A stretch of 64,000 nucleotides of DNA from CAYQQK01 sp964420065 (GTDB lineage: Bacteria; Bacillota; Dethiobacteria; DTU022): NCBI GenBank assembly GCA_964420065.1, contig CAYQQK010000002.1, positions 1-64,000 of the forward strand, in the 5' to 3' direction. Under the pieces are notes generated by a model. The model was not told the origin of the DNA. It ran no database searches and was given only the letters and a program-made list of their open reading frames with translations. The first letter of the stretch is position 1; each line of letters begins with the position of its first letter. Below, in pieces: positions 41,602 to 53,055 of the stretch. The position numbers and the translations under genes were made by a program.

Positions 41602-43156
41602 CACCCCCCATGGAAAGGGCCCGGGCCGGACATTCCCGGACACAAACCCCGCATCCTTTACAATAATCCAAATTAAAGCGATAATGCCCATCGCAGGGTT
41701 CAATCGCCAGATCGGGACAAAACAGGTAACAAAGACCGCAACCGGTGCAGGTGCCGCAGCCGAGGCAACGCTGCGCTTCTCCGGTCAAGCCTTCGCCGGT
41801 CGGGCGCAGCAGAACGGCCGTCGAAGGGTGTAAATGCAAATCGGCAAGGCGGATCGGGCCGTCATCGTCCCCGTTGATATCGTCGGGCGGGGCATTGCCC
41901 TCCAACCGCGCGGTGATGGCGCGGGCGGCATTGCGCCCGGCGGCAATAGCCGCCGGAACCGTATCCGGACCGGTCACCAGATCACCCCCGGCAAACAAAA
42001 TACAACCGGAAGATAGGGCGCCGAAGACACTCCAATCCGCCTCCTGTCCGATCGCCTCGATCAGGGTGCCGCACGGCAGCGTTGTGTTCTCCTCCGGACG
42101 AAGCAAAGACAGCTTTTCACCCCGGGCCGAACTCCGCGACCGGGCCAGGACCAGCCGCCTTGTCCCACTTTCACCGCGCAGTGCTACCGGAACGCGGTTG
42201 AAAAGGAAATTGACCCCTTCCGCTTCCGCGGCCGAAACCCCCTCCGGATCCGACGGCATTGCCGCCCGATCGCGGCGGTAAACAACCGTCACCGCCGTTA
42301 TTCCGTCCCGGCGCCGGGCCAGGCGGGCGGCGTCCAGGGCGGCACTGCCTCCCCCGATCACTATTACGGGGTCGCATACGGGTATCTCTTCACCCAGATT
42401 CACCCGGCGTAAAAAATCCAATGCGGTGATGCCGGCTGCAGCTTCGTCCAGACCCGGCAGGAGAAGACGGGCCGGCCGGGACGCCCCAGCGGCCAAAAAT
42501 ACCGCATCGTGTTCACGGTAAAGCTCTTTCAGTGGTACGGTCGTCCCCACGGTGCAGTTGAGACGGAACACAACCCCCTCCCGGCTCAGCATCGCCAGTT
42601 CCTCCGCCAGGACGGCACGGGGCAGGCGGTATTCCGGAATGCCGGTAACAAGAAGACCCCCGGCCACCGCCTCCTTTTCGTAAACCGTAACCCGGTACCC
42701 TTCCCGAATCAGGTAGAAGGCACAGCTTAGACCCGCCGGTCCGGAACCGACCACGGCCACGGAGGCCCGCTTTTGTACCGGGGCGGGTACCGCCTGAAAA
42801 TGACGGTGACGCCATGCTCCGATTGCTTCTGCAATCCGGTGGACCTGAAGCGCCTGATCCAGATTGCCGCGATTGCAGCAGACCTCGCAAAAACGAAAAC
42901 AGACCCGTGCCGTGATCGCCGGAAAGGGATTCTCACGGCAGATTATTTCCCAGGCCTGGGCATGATCCCCCGTGCCGAAAGCAACCAGCCAGGCCGGGAT
43001 GGCGCTGCCGGCGGGACAGGCGGCCCGGCACGGAGACAGCTTTGATTCATAAACGGGAGTACGGAAGCGCCACTGCCCGGTTTGAACTGCCAGCCCCGGT
43101 TTACTGCCATAACCGATCCGGGCCAGAAGACGGTTTTGGGCCGCTGTTTCAGTCAC
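41585..43156 (-). CDS. GltD-like flavoprotein fused to a POR-type ferredoxin
   Basis: A 523-residue fusion. The first part follows glutamate synthase small-subunit proteins: cysteine motif (SPCRAACPAG, then RVCFRFCEVCC), FAD fold (VAVVGSGPAGLSCAFYL) and NAD(P) fold (VIVIGGGSAALDAARLA). The C-terminal 70 residues have CLGCGTCTGCGLCYLFCP and CKGCGVCVRECP, the two 4Fe-4S motifs of PorD. It therefore probably serves as the delta subunit and also links the ferredoxin pool to NAD(P)H. The GTG at 43156 overlaps the gamma stop by 8 bp (GTGACTGA); the longer frame to 43270 runs inside the gamma gene. Confidence 0.85.
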   Translation of the reverse strand: MTETAAQNRLLARIGYGSKPGLAVQTGQWRFRTPVYESKLSPCRAACPAGSAIPAWLVAFGTGDHAQAWEIICRENPFPAITARVCFRFCEVCCNRGNLDQALQVHRIAEAIGAWRHRHFQAVPAPVQKRASVAVVGSGPAGLSCAFYLIREGYRVTVYEKEAVAGGLLVTGIPEYRLPRAVLAEELAMLSREGVVFRLNCTVGTTVPLKELYREHDAVFLAAGASRPARLLLPGLDEAAAGITALDFLRRVNLGEEIPVCDPVIVIGGGSAALDAARLARRRDGITAVTVVYRRDRAAMPSDPEGVSAAEAEGVNFLFNRVPVALRGESGTRRLVLARSRSSARGEKLSLLRPEENTTLPCGTLIEAIGQEADWSVFGALSSGCILFAGGDLVTGPDTVPAAIAAGRNAARAITARLEGNAPPDDINGDDDGPIRLADLHLHPSTAVLLRPTGEGLTGEAQRCLGCGTCTGCGLCYLFCPDLAIEPCDGHYRFNLDYCKGCGVCVRECPARALSMGGDDDTG

Positions 43157-43742
43157 CGGCTTCCACCTCCCGCACCTGCCGGTAGCCCTCGAGCATCGCT
43201 GCAATATTGGCTTCAACCCGGTGAGGCAGGCGGCGGCACGCCGCTTCCCGCAGGCTTGCGGGTGAAGCAAACCCGCTCACCCGGGCCAGCGCCCCCACCA
43301 CGGCCGTATTGACCATGGGCAATCCGGCGATGATCAGGTCCAGGGCGGTGCCGATCTCCCGGGCTTCCACGGCATAAATACGCTGGGTTTGAAAGGCAAA
43401 CGCCTCCCGGCGCATGGATCGTGCCGCAGCCGTGGAAGCATATAAAATGATCCCGTTTGGCTTGAGCCCACCGGCGACTTCCTCCCCGGGCAGATTCCCC
43501 ATCGAAACGACACAATCGGGGTTGTAGATACGGCAGCGCGGCATCAACCTGCCCTCGCTGACCCGGATAAAAGCGGTCACCGGTGCACCGCGCCGTTCAG
43601 CCCCAAACAGGGAAAAAGCGCGGGCAAACCGCCCCTCCCGGAAAACAGCTTCGGCGAAAATAGCGGCCGCGATGACGATACCCTGCCCGCCCCGACCGTG
43701 CAGCCGTATTTCGGTTACGTCCGCGGTCCATTGCCCCTGCAT
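43149..43742 (-). CDS. porG: Pyruvate:ferredoxin oxidoreductase, gamma subunit
   Basis: A 197-residue gamma subunit of 2-oxoacid:ferredoxin oxidoreductases. IRLHGRGGQGIVIAAAIFAEA and FGAERRGAPVTAFIR are the family signature, and PMVNTAVVGALARVSG is near the end. It probably contributes to CoA binding. The ATG at 43742 is 7 nt after AGGAGG; the ATG at 43748 is too close. It is the first gene of the operon in the order gamma, flavoprotein/delta, alpha, beta. Confidence 0.9.
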   Translation of the reverse strand: MQGQWTADVTEIRLHGRGGQGIVIAAAIFAEAVFREGRFARAFSLFGAERRGAPVTAFIRVSEGRLMPRCRIYNPDCVVSMGNLPGEEVAGGLKPNGIILYASTAAARSMRREAFAFQTQRIYAVEAREIGTALDLIIAGLPMVNTAVVGALARVSGFASPASLREAACRRLPHRVEANIAAMLEGYRQVREVEAGD

Positions 43743-43888
43743 GATCATCCCTCCTCATGCCCATCCTTGCATGCGCATAACCCGTCACGGTAATCTCCCC
43801 GCTTCTGTCGCCCGGCGGGTTTATTTGCCGCCTTTTCGGGCCAGACAGCGTTTCAATGTTTGTTCTATCCAATGGGCGGTGGTTTGAT

Positions 43889-45922
<2,034 letters not shown>

Positions 45923-45962
45923 CTATTCGGATCATTCCCTTGACCCTTGCAAAAGGACCTGT

Positions 45963-46496
45963 CTAGTATTCGATCCCCTGCCGGGATTGAACGCCCTGTT
46001 GATAGTGGTGCTTGATGGCCAGGATCTCGCTGACCAGGTCGGCCCGTTTGACCACCGCGGTCGTTGCCCCGCGCCCCGTCAGGACCAGGTCCACTGCCGC
46101 CGGTTTTTGATCGAGAAGCTTCAAAAGTTCTTTCTCCGGCACAAGCTTGTAGTCCACGGCCACGTTGATTTCATCCAAAATAACCAGATCATACTCGCCC
46201 CCAAAAACCGCTTTTTTGACCTGATTAAACCCCTCCCGGGCCAGTTCGACATCGATCGGATCGGGATTTTCTCTGTTCACGAAGACATCGCGTCCGGCCT
46301 TCACTACCGTCAGGTTGGGCAGGGAGGAAGCGGCCAGGTACTCACCATAATCCCTGCCCTTCATAAAGTGGATCATGAATACCCGGTAACCGTGTCCGAG
46401 AGCCCGGATCGCCTGTCCTACGGCAGCGGTAGTTTTCCCCCGGCCCTCCCCGGTGTAAACCATAACCAGTCCCCGCTTGGCGCCGTTACCTTTCAT
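45963..46496 (-). CDS. cobO: Cob(I)alamin adenosyltransferase, CobO type
   Basis: A 177-residue adenosyltransferase that makes adenosylcobalamin or its precursors from ATP and cob(I)inamide/alamin. The P-loop is YTGEGRGKTTAAVGQA. YDLVILDEINVAVDYKL is the conserved middle, and LTGRGATTAVVKRADLVSE follows. Length is normal. The ATG at 46496 has GAGGTG. It stands between ligA and the acyl-CoA dehydrogenase gene, without other cobalamin genes. Confidence 0.93.
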   Translation of the reverse strand: MKGNGAKRGLVMVYTGEGRGKTTAAVGQAIRALGHGYRVFMIHFMKGRDYGEYLAASSLPNLTVVKAGRDVFVNRENPDPIDVELAREGFNQVKKAVFGGEYDLVILDEINVAVDYKLVPEKELLKLLDQKPAAVDLVLTGRGATTAVVKRADLVSEILAIKHHYQQGVQSRQGIEY

Positions 46497-46655
46497 GGCT
46501 TCACCTCTTCATTTTCTTGGTTATGAAAGCGATTGTTTTCCTGTCGCCATCAAAGCCGGTTAAATGGTGCTTTCATGGATCGGGATCCGGCAATCACGGA
46601 AGTTTTTAACACTTGACCATCGAACGGCGGCGCGATCAAATATCTCCCGTTCACT

Positions 46656-47801
46656 TTAACCGTCCCGTTCAAGATGCCTGGCGATCAGCAGGCGTTGCAT
46701 CTCACTGGTCCCCATGTAGATCTGGGTTAACTTGGCCTCCCGCATCAGGCGCTCGACCGGATAATCACGGGTATAGCCGTACCCCCCGAATATTTGCACC
46801 GCACCGGTGGTGACCTCCATCGCCGTCTCCGAAGCGTAGAGCTTGGCCATGGCCGATTGCATGGCATGGGGCAAACCCCGGTCTTCGAGAAATACCGCCT
46901 GGTAAGTCAAAAGCCGTGCGGCCTCGATCCGGGTGGCCATGTTGGCCAGCATGAAGGAAAGGGCCTGGAAACCGGCAATCGGACGGCCGAACTGCACCCG
47001 CTGACGGGCATAAACCCGGGCCGCTTCCAGGGCCCCCCGGGCGATACCCAGCGCCTGGGCGGCCACACCGGTGCGCCCTCCGTCAAGCGCATGCCTGGCG
47101 ATTGAAAACCCTTCCCCCTCCCGTCCCAACCGGTTTTCTTCCGGAACAAAACAGTTTTCAAAGATTAACGCCGCCGTGGGCAGAGAACACAACCCCATCT
47201 TTTTTTCCCCCGGTCCGAAACCAAAACCGGGGTCGCCTTTTTCCACGATAAAGGCGCAGCTCTCCCCGTCCCGCTTCTCGCCCGGGATAACGGCAAATAC
47301 CAGGTATACCTCCGCTTCGCCGGCATTGATCGTAAAAATCTTGCGGCCGTTTAAAACGTATCCGTTTTGTTCCCGGCGGGCGATGGTTTGCAAGCCGGCC
47401 GTATCGGAGCCGGCCGCGGGTTCGGTCAGGGCAAAGGCTCCCAATTTTTCACCCGAAGCCAGCGGTTCAAGAAAACGGTGTTTTTGTTCCGGTGTGCCGT
47501 AACGGTTGAGCGTTTGCCCGACCTGGGTAATATGAATGGAAAGGGTGATCCCGACAGAGGCGTCGACCCGGGCCAGTTCTTCCACGGCAATGATTGTGCT
47601 GAGGCAATCAGACCCTCCCCCACCGTAATCTTCCGGAAAGGGGATCCCGGTCAGCCCGAGACGGCCCAACCGGTCAAATATATCCCGGGGGAATTTTTCC
47701 TGCTCATCGCGCCCGGCGGCTCCCGGTTCAACTTCAGTTTCGGCAAAATCCCGCACCATACGGCGGATCAGTTCCTGTTCATCGGTCAATAAAAAGTGCA
47801 C
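46656..47801 (-). CDS. Acyl-CoA dehydrogenase family protein, atypical active site
   Basis: A 381-residue flavoprotein with all regular family segments: [56 protein letters not shown] and [20 protein letters not shown]. The usual catalytic Glu in the late motif IYEGT is Met here ([10 protein letters not shown]). The alternative site used by isovaleryl-type enzymes also seems to lack a Glu. Substrate and direction cannot be told; an altered oxidation or reductase role is possible. The GTG at 47801 gives the normal start (HFLLTDEQE); a TTG at 47813 abuts GGGAGG. No etfAB genes are nearby. Confidence 0.88.
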   Translation of the reverse strand: MHFLLTDEQELIRRMVRDFAETEVEPGAAGRDEQEKFPRDIFDRLGRLGLTGIPFPEDYGGGGSDCLSTIIAVEELARVDASVGITLSIHITQVGQTLNRYGTPEQKHRFLEPLASGEKLGAFALTEPAAGSDTAGLQTIARREQNGYVLNGRKIFTINAGEAEVYLVFAVIPGEKRDGESCAFIVEKGDPGFGFGPGEKKMGLCSLPTAALIFENCFVPEENRLGREGEGFSIARHALDGGRTGVAAQALGIARGALEAARVYARQRVQFGRPIAGFQALSFMLANMATRIEAARLLTYQAVFLEDRGLPHAMQSAMAKLYASETAMEVTTGAVQIFGGYGYTRDYPVERLMREAKLTQIYMGTSEMQRLLIARHLERDG

Positions 47802-47834
47802 CTGCTCAAACAACCTCCCTTGACCCGGGCCGAT

Positions 47835-49157
47835 TCAATTGTTCCGGGCCCGATCACCTTCAGCGCCCCGATCTTTTTTGATGAGGGCACGGTGGGCTAT
47901 ATCACGGCGATAGAAACAGCCGTTAAAATTGATCCGCTCCACGGCTCCGTAGGCTCGATCCGCCGCCTCGGAGAGGCTACTTTCCCATGCGGTTACCCCC
48001 AAAACCCGCCCCCCCGCGGTCACCGGGCCTCCTTCCGCCCGGCTTGTTCCGGCATGAAAAACAGCCAGCCCGGGCCGGTTCTCCCGCTCCAGCTCTTCCA
48101 AACCGGAAATGGCAAAACCGGTCCGGTACGCCCCCGGATAACCGGCCGAAGCCAGGACCACGCATACCGCCGCATTATCGTGCCAAACCGGCGCCGGCAC
48201 CGATAAAAGATCACCGCGGGCGGCCGCCGCCAGCAGCGGCAGCAAGTCGGATTTCAAACGGGGCAGAACAACCTGTGTTTCCGGATCGCCGAAACGGGCG
48301 TTGAACTCCAGCACATTGAGGCTACCTCCGGACACCATCAGCCCGGCATAGAGAACGCCCCGGTAATCGATCCCCCGGCGCTTCAGTTCCTTCAACAGCG
48401 GCCGGAACACCTGCTTTTCGACCCGATTTTCCAGCTCCGGGGTCAATACCGGAACCGGAGAATAGGCGCCCATACCCCCGGTATTGGGCCCGGTGTCGCC
48501 TTCACCGGCGGCCTTGTGATCCTGGGAGGGAGGCATCAGGGCCAGGTTTTTCCCATCGGTTAGGGCCAGAACAGTTACCTCTTCTCCTTCAAGACGGTTC
48601 TCGATCACAACCCGCCTGCCCGCTGCACCGAAAACATTTTCAACCATGAACCGTTTCAGTGCCGCTGCGGCTTCATCCCGGTTTCGGGCCACGGTCACCC
48701 CCTTGCCCGCCGCCAGGCCGTCCGCTTTGACCACAACCGGCCCCTCCGGCCGGGACTGCAAATAATCGTAGGCGGTCCGGTAATGTTCAAAGACTTTAAA
48801 AGGCGCGGTCGGGATACCGCCGGCGACCATCAACTCCTTGGCCCATGCTTTGCTCCCTTCCAGTTGTGAACCGGCCCGCCCCGGCCCGAACACAACCAAG
48901 CCGGATTGGCGGAAAGCATCCGCCAGCCCGGCCGCCAGGGGCGCTTCCGGCCCGACCACGGTCAGATCGATCCGCTGCTCCCGGGCCCATTGCAGCAAGG
49001 CCGCGGTATTATCCACCGGTATGGCGACACACCCGGCTACCGAGGCAATGCCGGCGTTTCCCGGAGCACAGTAAAGCGCAGCAAGCCCGGGGCTTTGGGC
49101 GATCTTCCAGGCCAGGGCATGTTCCCGCCCCCCGCCGCCCACGATCAAGACTCGCAC
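47835..49157 (-). CDS. purD: Phosphoribosylamine-glycine ligase
   Basis: A 440-residue ATP-grasp enzyme, second step of purine synthesis (GAR formation). VLIVGGGGREHALAWKI at the start, VVVKADGLAAGKGV in the ATP-grasp domain, NTGGMGAYSPVP and FNARFGDPETQVVLPRL later. The GTG at 49157 is 7 nt after GGAGG. It is the last of purM-purN-purH-purD. A short gap separates it from the acyl-CoA dehydrogenase gene. Confidence 0.95.
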   Translation of the reverse strand: MRVLIVGGGGREHALAWKIAQSPGLAALYCAPGNAGIASVAGCVAIPVDNTAALLQWAREQRIDLTVVGPEAPLAAGLADAFRQSGLVVFGPGRAGSQLEGSKAWAKELMVAGGIPTAPFKVFEHYRTAYDYLQSRPEGPVVVKADGLAAGKGVTVARNRDEAAAALKRFMVENVFGAAGRRVVIENRLEGEEVTVLALTDGKNLALMPPSQDHKAAGEGDTGPNTGGMGAYSPVPVLTPELENRVEKQVFRPLLKELKRRGIDYRGVLYAGLMVSGGSLNVLEFNARFGDPETQVVLPRLKSDLLPLLAAAARGDLLSVPAPVWHDNAAVCVVLASAGYPGAYRTGFAISGLEELERENRPGLAVFHAGTSRAEGGPVTAGGRVLGVTAWESSLSEAADRAYGAVERINFNGCFYRRDIAHRALIKKDRGAEGDRARNN

Positions 49158-49246
49158 CAAACCGCCTCCCTTATCTTCAGTGTAGCTTCTATGTTTTTCC
49201 GGGCCTGACCGGGTTTCATCCCGAGCGTGGCAGCTTCAGTCTCCAG

Positions 49247-50806
49247 TCAGTGTTTGAAATAGCGCCGCCCGGTAAAGAGCATGGCCAGCCCGAACCGATC
49301 GCAGGCGGCAATGGATTTGCCGTCGTTCAAGGAGCCGCCGGGCTGCACGATCGCGCTGATTCCGGCGGCGGCGGCTTCCTCCACCACATCCGGAAAAGGA
49401 AAGTAAGCGTCCGATCCGAGCACCGCTCCCCGAGCTTTTGCCCCGGCCTGGGCCAGGGCCAGGCGTGCGGCGGCGATACGGCTCATCTGCCCGGCGCCGA
49501 TACCCAGGGTTTGCTCCTCCGAGGCGACGACGATCGCGTTGGATTTGACATGTTTGACCACGGTCTGGGCGAAGGTTAGCGCCTGTCGTTCCTGAACAGT
49601 AGGGCGGCGAACCGTAACCTCCTTTGCCGCATCAAGATCCACCGGCTCGCGATCCACCGTCTGCACCAACAGCCCGCCGGAAACCTGTTTCCACTCCAAA
49701 ACGGCCCCGCCTTCGCTTTCCGCAACGGCAGCCATTTCCAGTAAACGGATATCCTTTTTGCGACTCAAAATCTCCCGGGCCTCCGCGGTAAAAGCGGGCG
49801 CGGCCACCACCTCCAGGAATATCCCGGTCATGGCCCGGGCGGTTGCTCCATCCACCGGGCGATTTGCCGCGACAATCCCCCCAAAAATGGAAACCGGGTC
49901 GGCCCGGTAGGCCCGGTCATATGCTTCTTCCACCGTGGCCGCGATGCCCACACCACACGGGTTGGCATGCTTTAGCGCCACTACCGCCGGCCGGTTAAAC
50001 TCCCGGACCAGGGCCCAGGCCGCCTCCAAATCATTTATATTGTTGAAAGAAAGCGCCTTGCCATGCAGCTGCCGGGCCGCACCGATTCCGTGCCGGCCGG
50101 CGGCCGGCACGTAAAAAGCCGCTTGCTGCTGGGGGTTCTCTCCGTAACGCAACTCCTCTACTTTTGCATAGGCACTCACCAGGAGCGGAGGGAAGAACGC
50201 ACCGGCCGCCAGGTCCGGTAAAGACTGCAAGTAGGCGGCGATAAGGGCGTCGTAACGGGCGGTATGAGCGAACGCCTCCACCGCCAGGCGGAGCCGGGTT
50301 TGTAAACTGATTTCCCCCTCGCGTTCCAGCTCGGCTATTATCCCGGGATAACGCGAAGGGCTGACAACCACGGTCACGAAAGCGTGGTTCTTCGCCGCCG
50401 CCCGCACCATGGCCGGACCCCCGATATCGATCTGTTCCACCGCCTCCTCCGGGGTAACCCGCGCCCGGGATACGGTCCGGGAAAAGGGATAAAGGTTCAC
50501 GGCCACGATCCCGATCGGGTTAATACCCTGTTCTTCCAGTTGCCGGCGGTGAACGGCCGAATCCGGACGGGCCAGGATCGCTCCGTGAATATGGGGATGC
50601 AGAGTTTTTACCCTTCCGTCCAAAATTTCCGGAAACCCGGTCACCTCTGCAACCCCGGTCACCGGAAGACCGGCTTCCTCCAGAACCCGGGCGGTTCCTC
50701 CGGTAGAAAGGATCTCCCAACCCTGCTGCACCAGGGACCGGGCAAACTCAACCACCCCGTTCTTGTCCGAGACACTGATCAAGGCGCGCTTTCTGTTTTC
50801 ACTCAA
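49247..50806 (-). CDS. purH: AICAR formyltransferase / IMP cyclohydrolase
   Basis: A 519-residue bifunctional enzyme for the last two steps to IMP. The N-terminal IMP cyclohydrolase domain starts KRALISVSDKNGVVEFA. The C-terminal transferase has LRYGENPQQQAAFY, ALKHANPCGVGIA and KHVKSNAIVVA. The start is most likely the TTG at 50806, which overlaps the purN stop (TTGAGTGA) and gives a normal length. No ATG is available and the G-rich site (GGGAG) is rather far, so translation probably depends on coupling to purN. Confidence 0.93.
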   Translation of the reverse strand: MSENRKRALISVSDKNGVVEFARSLVQQGWEILSTGGTARVLEEAGLPVTGVAEVTGFPEILDGRVKTLHPHIHGAILARPDSAVHRRQLEEQGINPIGIVAVNLYPFSRTVSRARVTPEEAVEQIDIGGPAMVRAAAKNHAFVTVVVSPSRYPGIIAELEREGEISLQTRLRLAVEAFAHTARYDALIAAYLQSLPDLAAGAFFPPLLVSAYAKVEELRYGENPQQQAAFYVPAAGRHGIGAARQLHGKALSFNNINDLEAAWALVREFNRPAVVALKHANPCGVGIAATVEEAYDRAYRADPVSIFGGIVAANRPVDGATARAMTGIFLEVVAAPAFTAEAREILSRKKDIRLLEMAAVAESEGGAVLEWKQVSGGLLVQTVDREPVDLDAAKEVTVRRPTVQERQALTFAQTVVKHVKSNAIVVASEEQTLGIGAGQMSRIAAARLALAQAGAKARGAVLGSDAYFPFPDVVEEAAAAGISAIVQPGGSLNDGKSIAACDRFGLAMLFTGRRYFKH

Positions 50807-51404
50807 GGATGATGCACTTTCTCCCTTCCACCGCGATTTGATCCCGGCAGGCCAGGTCCAGGGCCCTCGGGTAAAGGCGGTATTCGGCGGCATGAATGCG
50901 TCGGTGCAAAGTAGCGGTGCTGTCTTCCTGGAGCACCGGAACCGCCTCCTGCAGAATGATCGGCCCGCTGTCCAGGCCTTCTTCAACCAGATGCACCGTG
51001 CAACCGGATACTTTGACTCCGTAGGCCAGGGCCTGTTCCACCGCGTCCAGTCCGGGAAAAGCCGGGAGCAGTGAAGGGTGGATGTTCAGGATCCGGTTGG
51101 GAAAAGCCTGAATGAACAGGGGTGAAAGCAAACGCATGAAACCCGCCAGAGCGACCAGGTCGGCCCCGGCTTCCCGGAGGGCCTCCAACAGCAGTCGATC
51201 ATAGTCAACCCGGCCCAGACCCCGGGAGCCGATATGACAGGAACGGATCCCGCGCCGGCGAGCCCTTTCCAGGGCCGGAGCCCCCTCCCGATCGCTTATG
51301 ACCAGCACCACCGGGGCCGCAACGGCGCCCCTGCTCACCGCCTCGAGGATCGCCTCCAGGTTGGTCCCCTCCCCCGAGGCCAGCACCGCGAGTCGTTTCG
51401 CCAT
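50799..51404 (-). CDS. purN: Phosphoribosylglycinamide formyltransferase
   Basis: A 201-residue GAR transformylase using 10-formyltetrahydrofolate. The N-terminal fold is LAVLASGEGTNLEAIL. The catalytic Asn and His are in ILNIHPSLLPAFPG and the Asp in VEEGLDSGPII. ATG at 51404 with GGCGGGG ahead. It overlaps purH by 8 bp. Confidence 0.95.
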   Translation of the reverse strand: MAKRLAVLASGEGTNLEAILEAVSRGAVAAPVVLVISDREGAPALERARRRGIRSCHIGSRGLGRVDYDRLLLEALREAGADLVALAGFMRLLSPLFIQAFPNRILNIHPSLLPAFPGLDAVEQALAYGVKVSGCTVHLVEEGLDSGPIILQEAVPVLQEDSTATLHRRIHAAEYRLYPRALDLACRDQIAVEGRKCIILE

Positions 51405-51768
51405 CCGTCCCCGCCACCTCTTTCGACATTTCTTTGGTGGTTATTCTCTTTTAGCCTTTCCTTTTCCTTCGCCTTCCAGTATTGCCGACAAAATTTCCCG
51501 CCGGCGACGGCAGGTTGGCAGATTGAAAGAAACATTCCATTTCTAGATGAAGCGATTCTCCATCCCTTTGATCCGGCACCAGGTACCGCTGTTCATGTTC
51601 AATTCATGGATCACACTTGTTTCAAGGTATTTGACCGCGGCGACCCAAATTGGAATCGGCCGGATCATTTGGTTTGTAGAGAACCGCGGGGTTTATGTTG
51701 AGGATTGTTGTGCCAGCATCAATTTTTGGCGAATAATTATTTGGCGCCGCCGTTCTAGCGGCAACTGA
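51405..51768. other. Gap between purM and purN with a possible gene remnant
   Basis: There is no gene I can support. Two overlapping plus-strand frames run through it. One, ending at 51701, contains protein-like text (AVHVQFMDHTCFKVFDRGD) with no start or ribosome site. It may be a decayed gene fragment or chance. No terminator for purM or promoter for purN is clear. Confidence 0.3.
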
Positions 51769-52764
51769 TCAGATCACCTTGCCGATGATGAAAACACGTT
51801 CCCCTTGGCGTTCCAGTGCGCTCACCGCCGCTTTCGCTTCAGCTGCCGGCAGCACCAGCACCAGGCCCACCCCCATATTAAAAGTGCGCCACATCTCTTC
51901 CCGGCAAACCGGCCCGGTTTTTTCGATGAGCTTAAAAATAGGGGGTATTTCCCAGGAGTCTTCCCGGATCTGCGCCCGCAAACCCGGCGGAAAAATGCGG
52001 GGCAGGTTGCCGGGAAGCCCGCCCCCGGTAATATGGGCCATTCCCTTGATCTTGAATCGATCGAGCAGGGGCAGCACCGCACGCACATAGATGCGGGTGG
52101 GCCGGAGCAGCTCCTCCCCGAGCGGTCTTTCCAATCCGGGGGGTCTTTCCTCCAGCGATAAAGCGGCTTTCTCTAGAAGAACGGTTCGGGCCAGGGAAAA
52201 ACCGTTGCTGTGCAGCCCGGCCGAGGCCAGGCCGACCAAGACATCACCCGCGGTGATGGACGAACCGTCAATAATGTTCGCCTTCTCCACCACTCCAACG
52301 GCGAAACCGGCCAGATCATATTCACCGCCGGGGTAAAAGCCGGGCATTTCAGCCATTTCACCCCCGAGGAGGGCGCATCCCGCCTGCCGGCACCCCTCCG
52401 CCACCCCGGCCACCACCTTTTCGGTCTGCTCGGGGTCAAGTTTGCCCACCGCCAGGTAATCCAAAAAGAAAAGCGGTTCCGCCCCCTGGACCAGGATATC
52501 GTTCACGCTCATGGCCACGCAATCGATCCCGATGCTGTCGTGCCTGCCCAGAGCAAAGGCAATCTTCAATTTGGTGCCGACCCCGTCACATCCCGCCACC
52601 AGAACCGGTTCCCGGTAGCGTTTCGCCTCCAGGGCAAACAACCCTCCGAAACCGCCCAACGACGACAGCACTTCAGGGCGCATGGTGGAGCGGGCCAGAC
52701 CCTTGATCCGCCGCACCGCCTCCTCCCCCATTCCGATGTCCACCCCGGCTGCACGGTAGTTCAT
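51769..52764 (-). CDS. purM: AIR synthetase (phosphoribosylformylglycinamidine cyclo-ligase)
   Basis: A 331-residue enzyme that forms aminoimidazole ribonucleotide with [20 protein letters not shown] at the start, [57 protein letters not shown] and [18 protein letters not shown] are all normal. The ATG at 52764 matches the family start, but GGAAGGG lies right against it; an upstream GTG or TTG near 52776-52791 is possible. It is the first gene behind the promoter at 52876-52904. Confidence 0.93.
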   Translation of the reverse strand: MNYRAAGVDIGMGEEAVRRIKGLARSTMRPEVLSSLGGFGGLFALEAKRYREPVLVAGCDGVGTKLKIAFALGRHDSIGIDCVAMSVNDILVQGAEPLFFLDYLAVGKLDPEQTEKVVAGVAEGCRQAGCALLGGEMAEMPGFYPGGEYDLAGFAVGVVEKANIIDGSSITAGDVLVGLASAGLHSNGFSLARTVLLEKAALSLEERPPGLERPLGEELLRPTRIYVRAVLPLLDRFKIKGMAHITGGGLPGNLPRIFPPGLRAQIREDSWEIPPIFKLIEKTGPVCREEMWRTFNMGVGLVLVLPAAEAKAAVSALERQGERVFIIGKVI

Positions 52765-52875
52765 CCCTTCCGTCAACCGCTGCACCACCCTGTACAAAGA
52801 ATTGCCGCCATGCCGGTGCCTGTTTAAAGAAACCGCCGGCAGCTCCAAAGCAGGCCAAACGGATCATGCTTTTCC

Positions 52876-52904
52876 AGTATAAGGCTTACACCAACCGGCG
52901 TCAA
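52876..52904 (-). promoter_or_regulatory. Sigma-A-type promoter of the purM operon
   Basis: Minus strand TTGACG (52904-52899), exactly 17 bp, TATACT (52881-52876). Both hexamers match the consensus at five of six positions with ideal spacing. The leader would be about 105 nt to the purM ATG. No purine riboswitch or PurR box was recognised in it. Confidence 0.65.
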
Positions 52905-53055
52905 CCGTTAACCCGATCAGCCATTTGCGCTGCCCCCCGCCAATCATCAAAATATACGTTCTGATCCGTTCCGACTTTTCGTCCTTGCCCTGTTTTGTCC
53001 TACACTTCAAAAACCTTCCCGCCGCTTCCTCCCCTCCTCCCGCCTGCTTCCCGGA

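Noticed and set aside
52765..53055. Purine riboswitch in front of purM
   Set aside because: I could not find the three-stem core with its conserved loops, and the leader from the predicted start is only about 105 nt.
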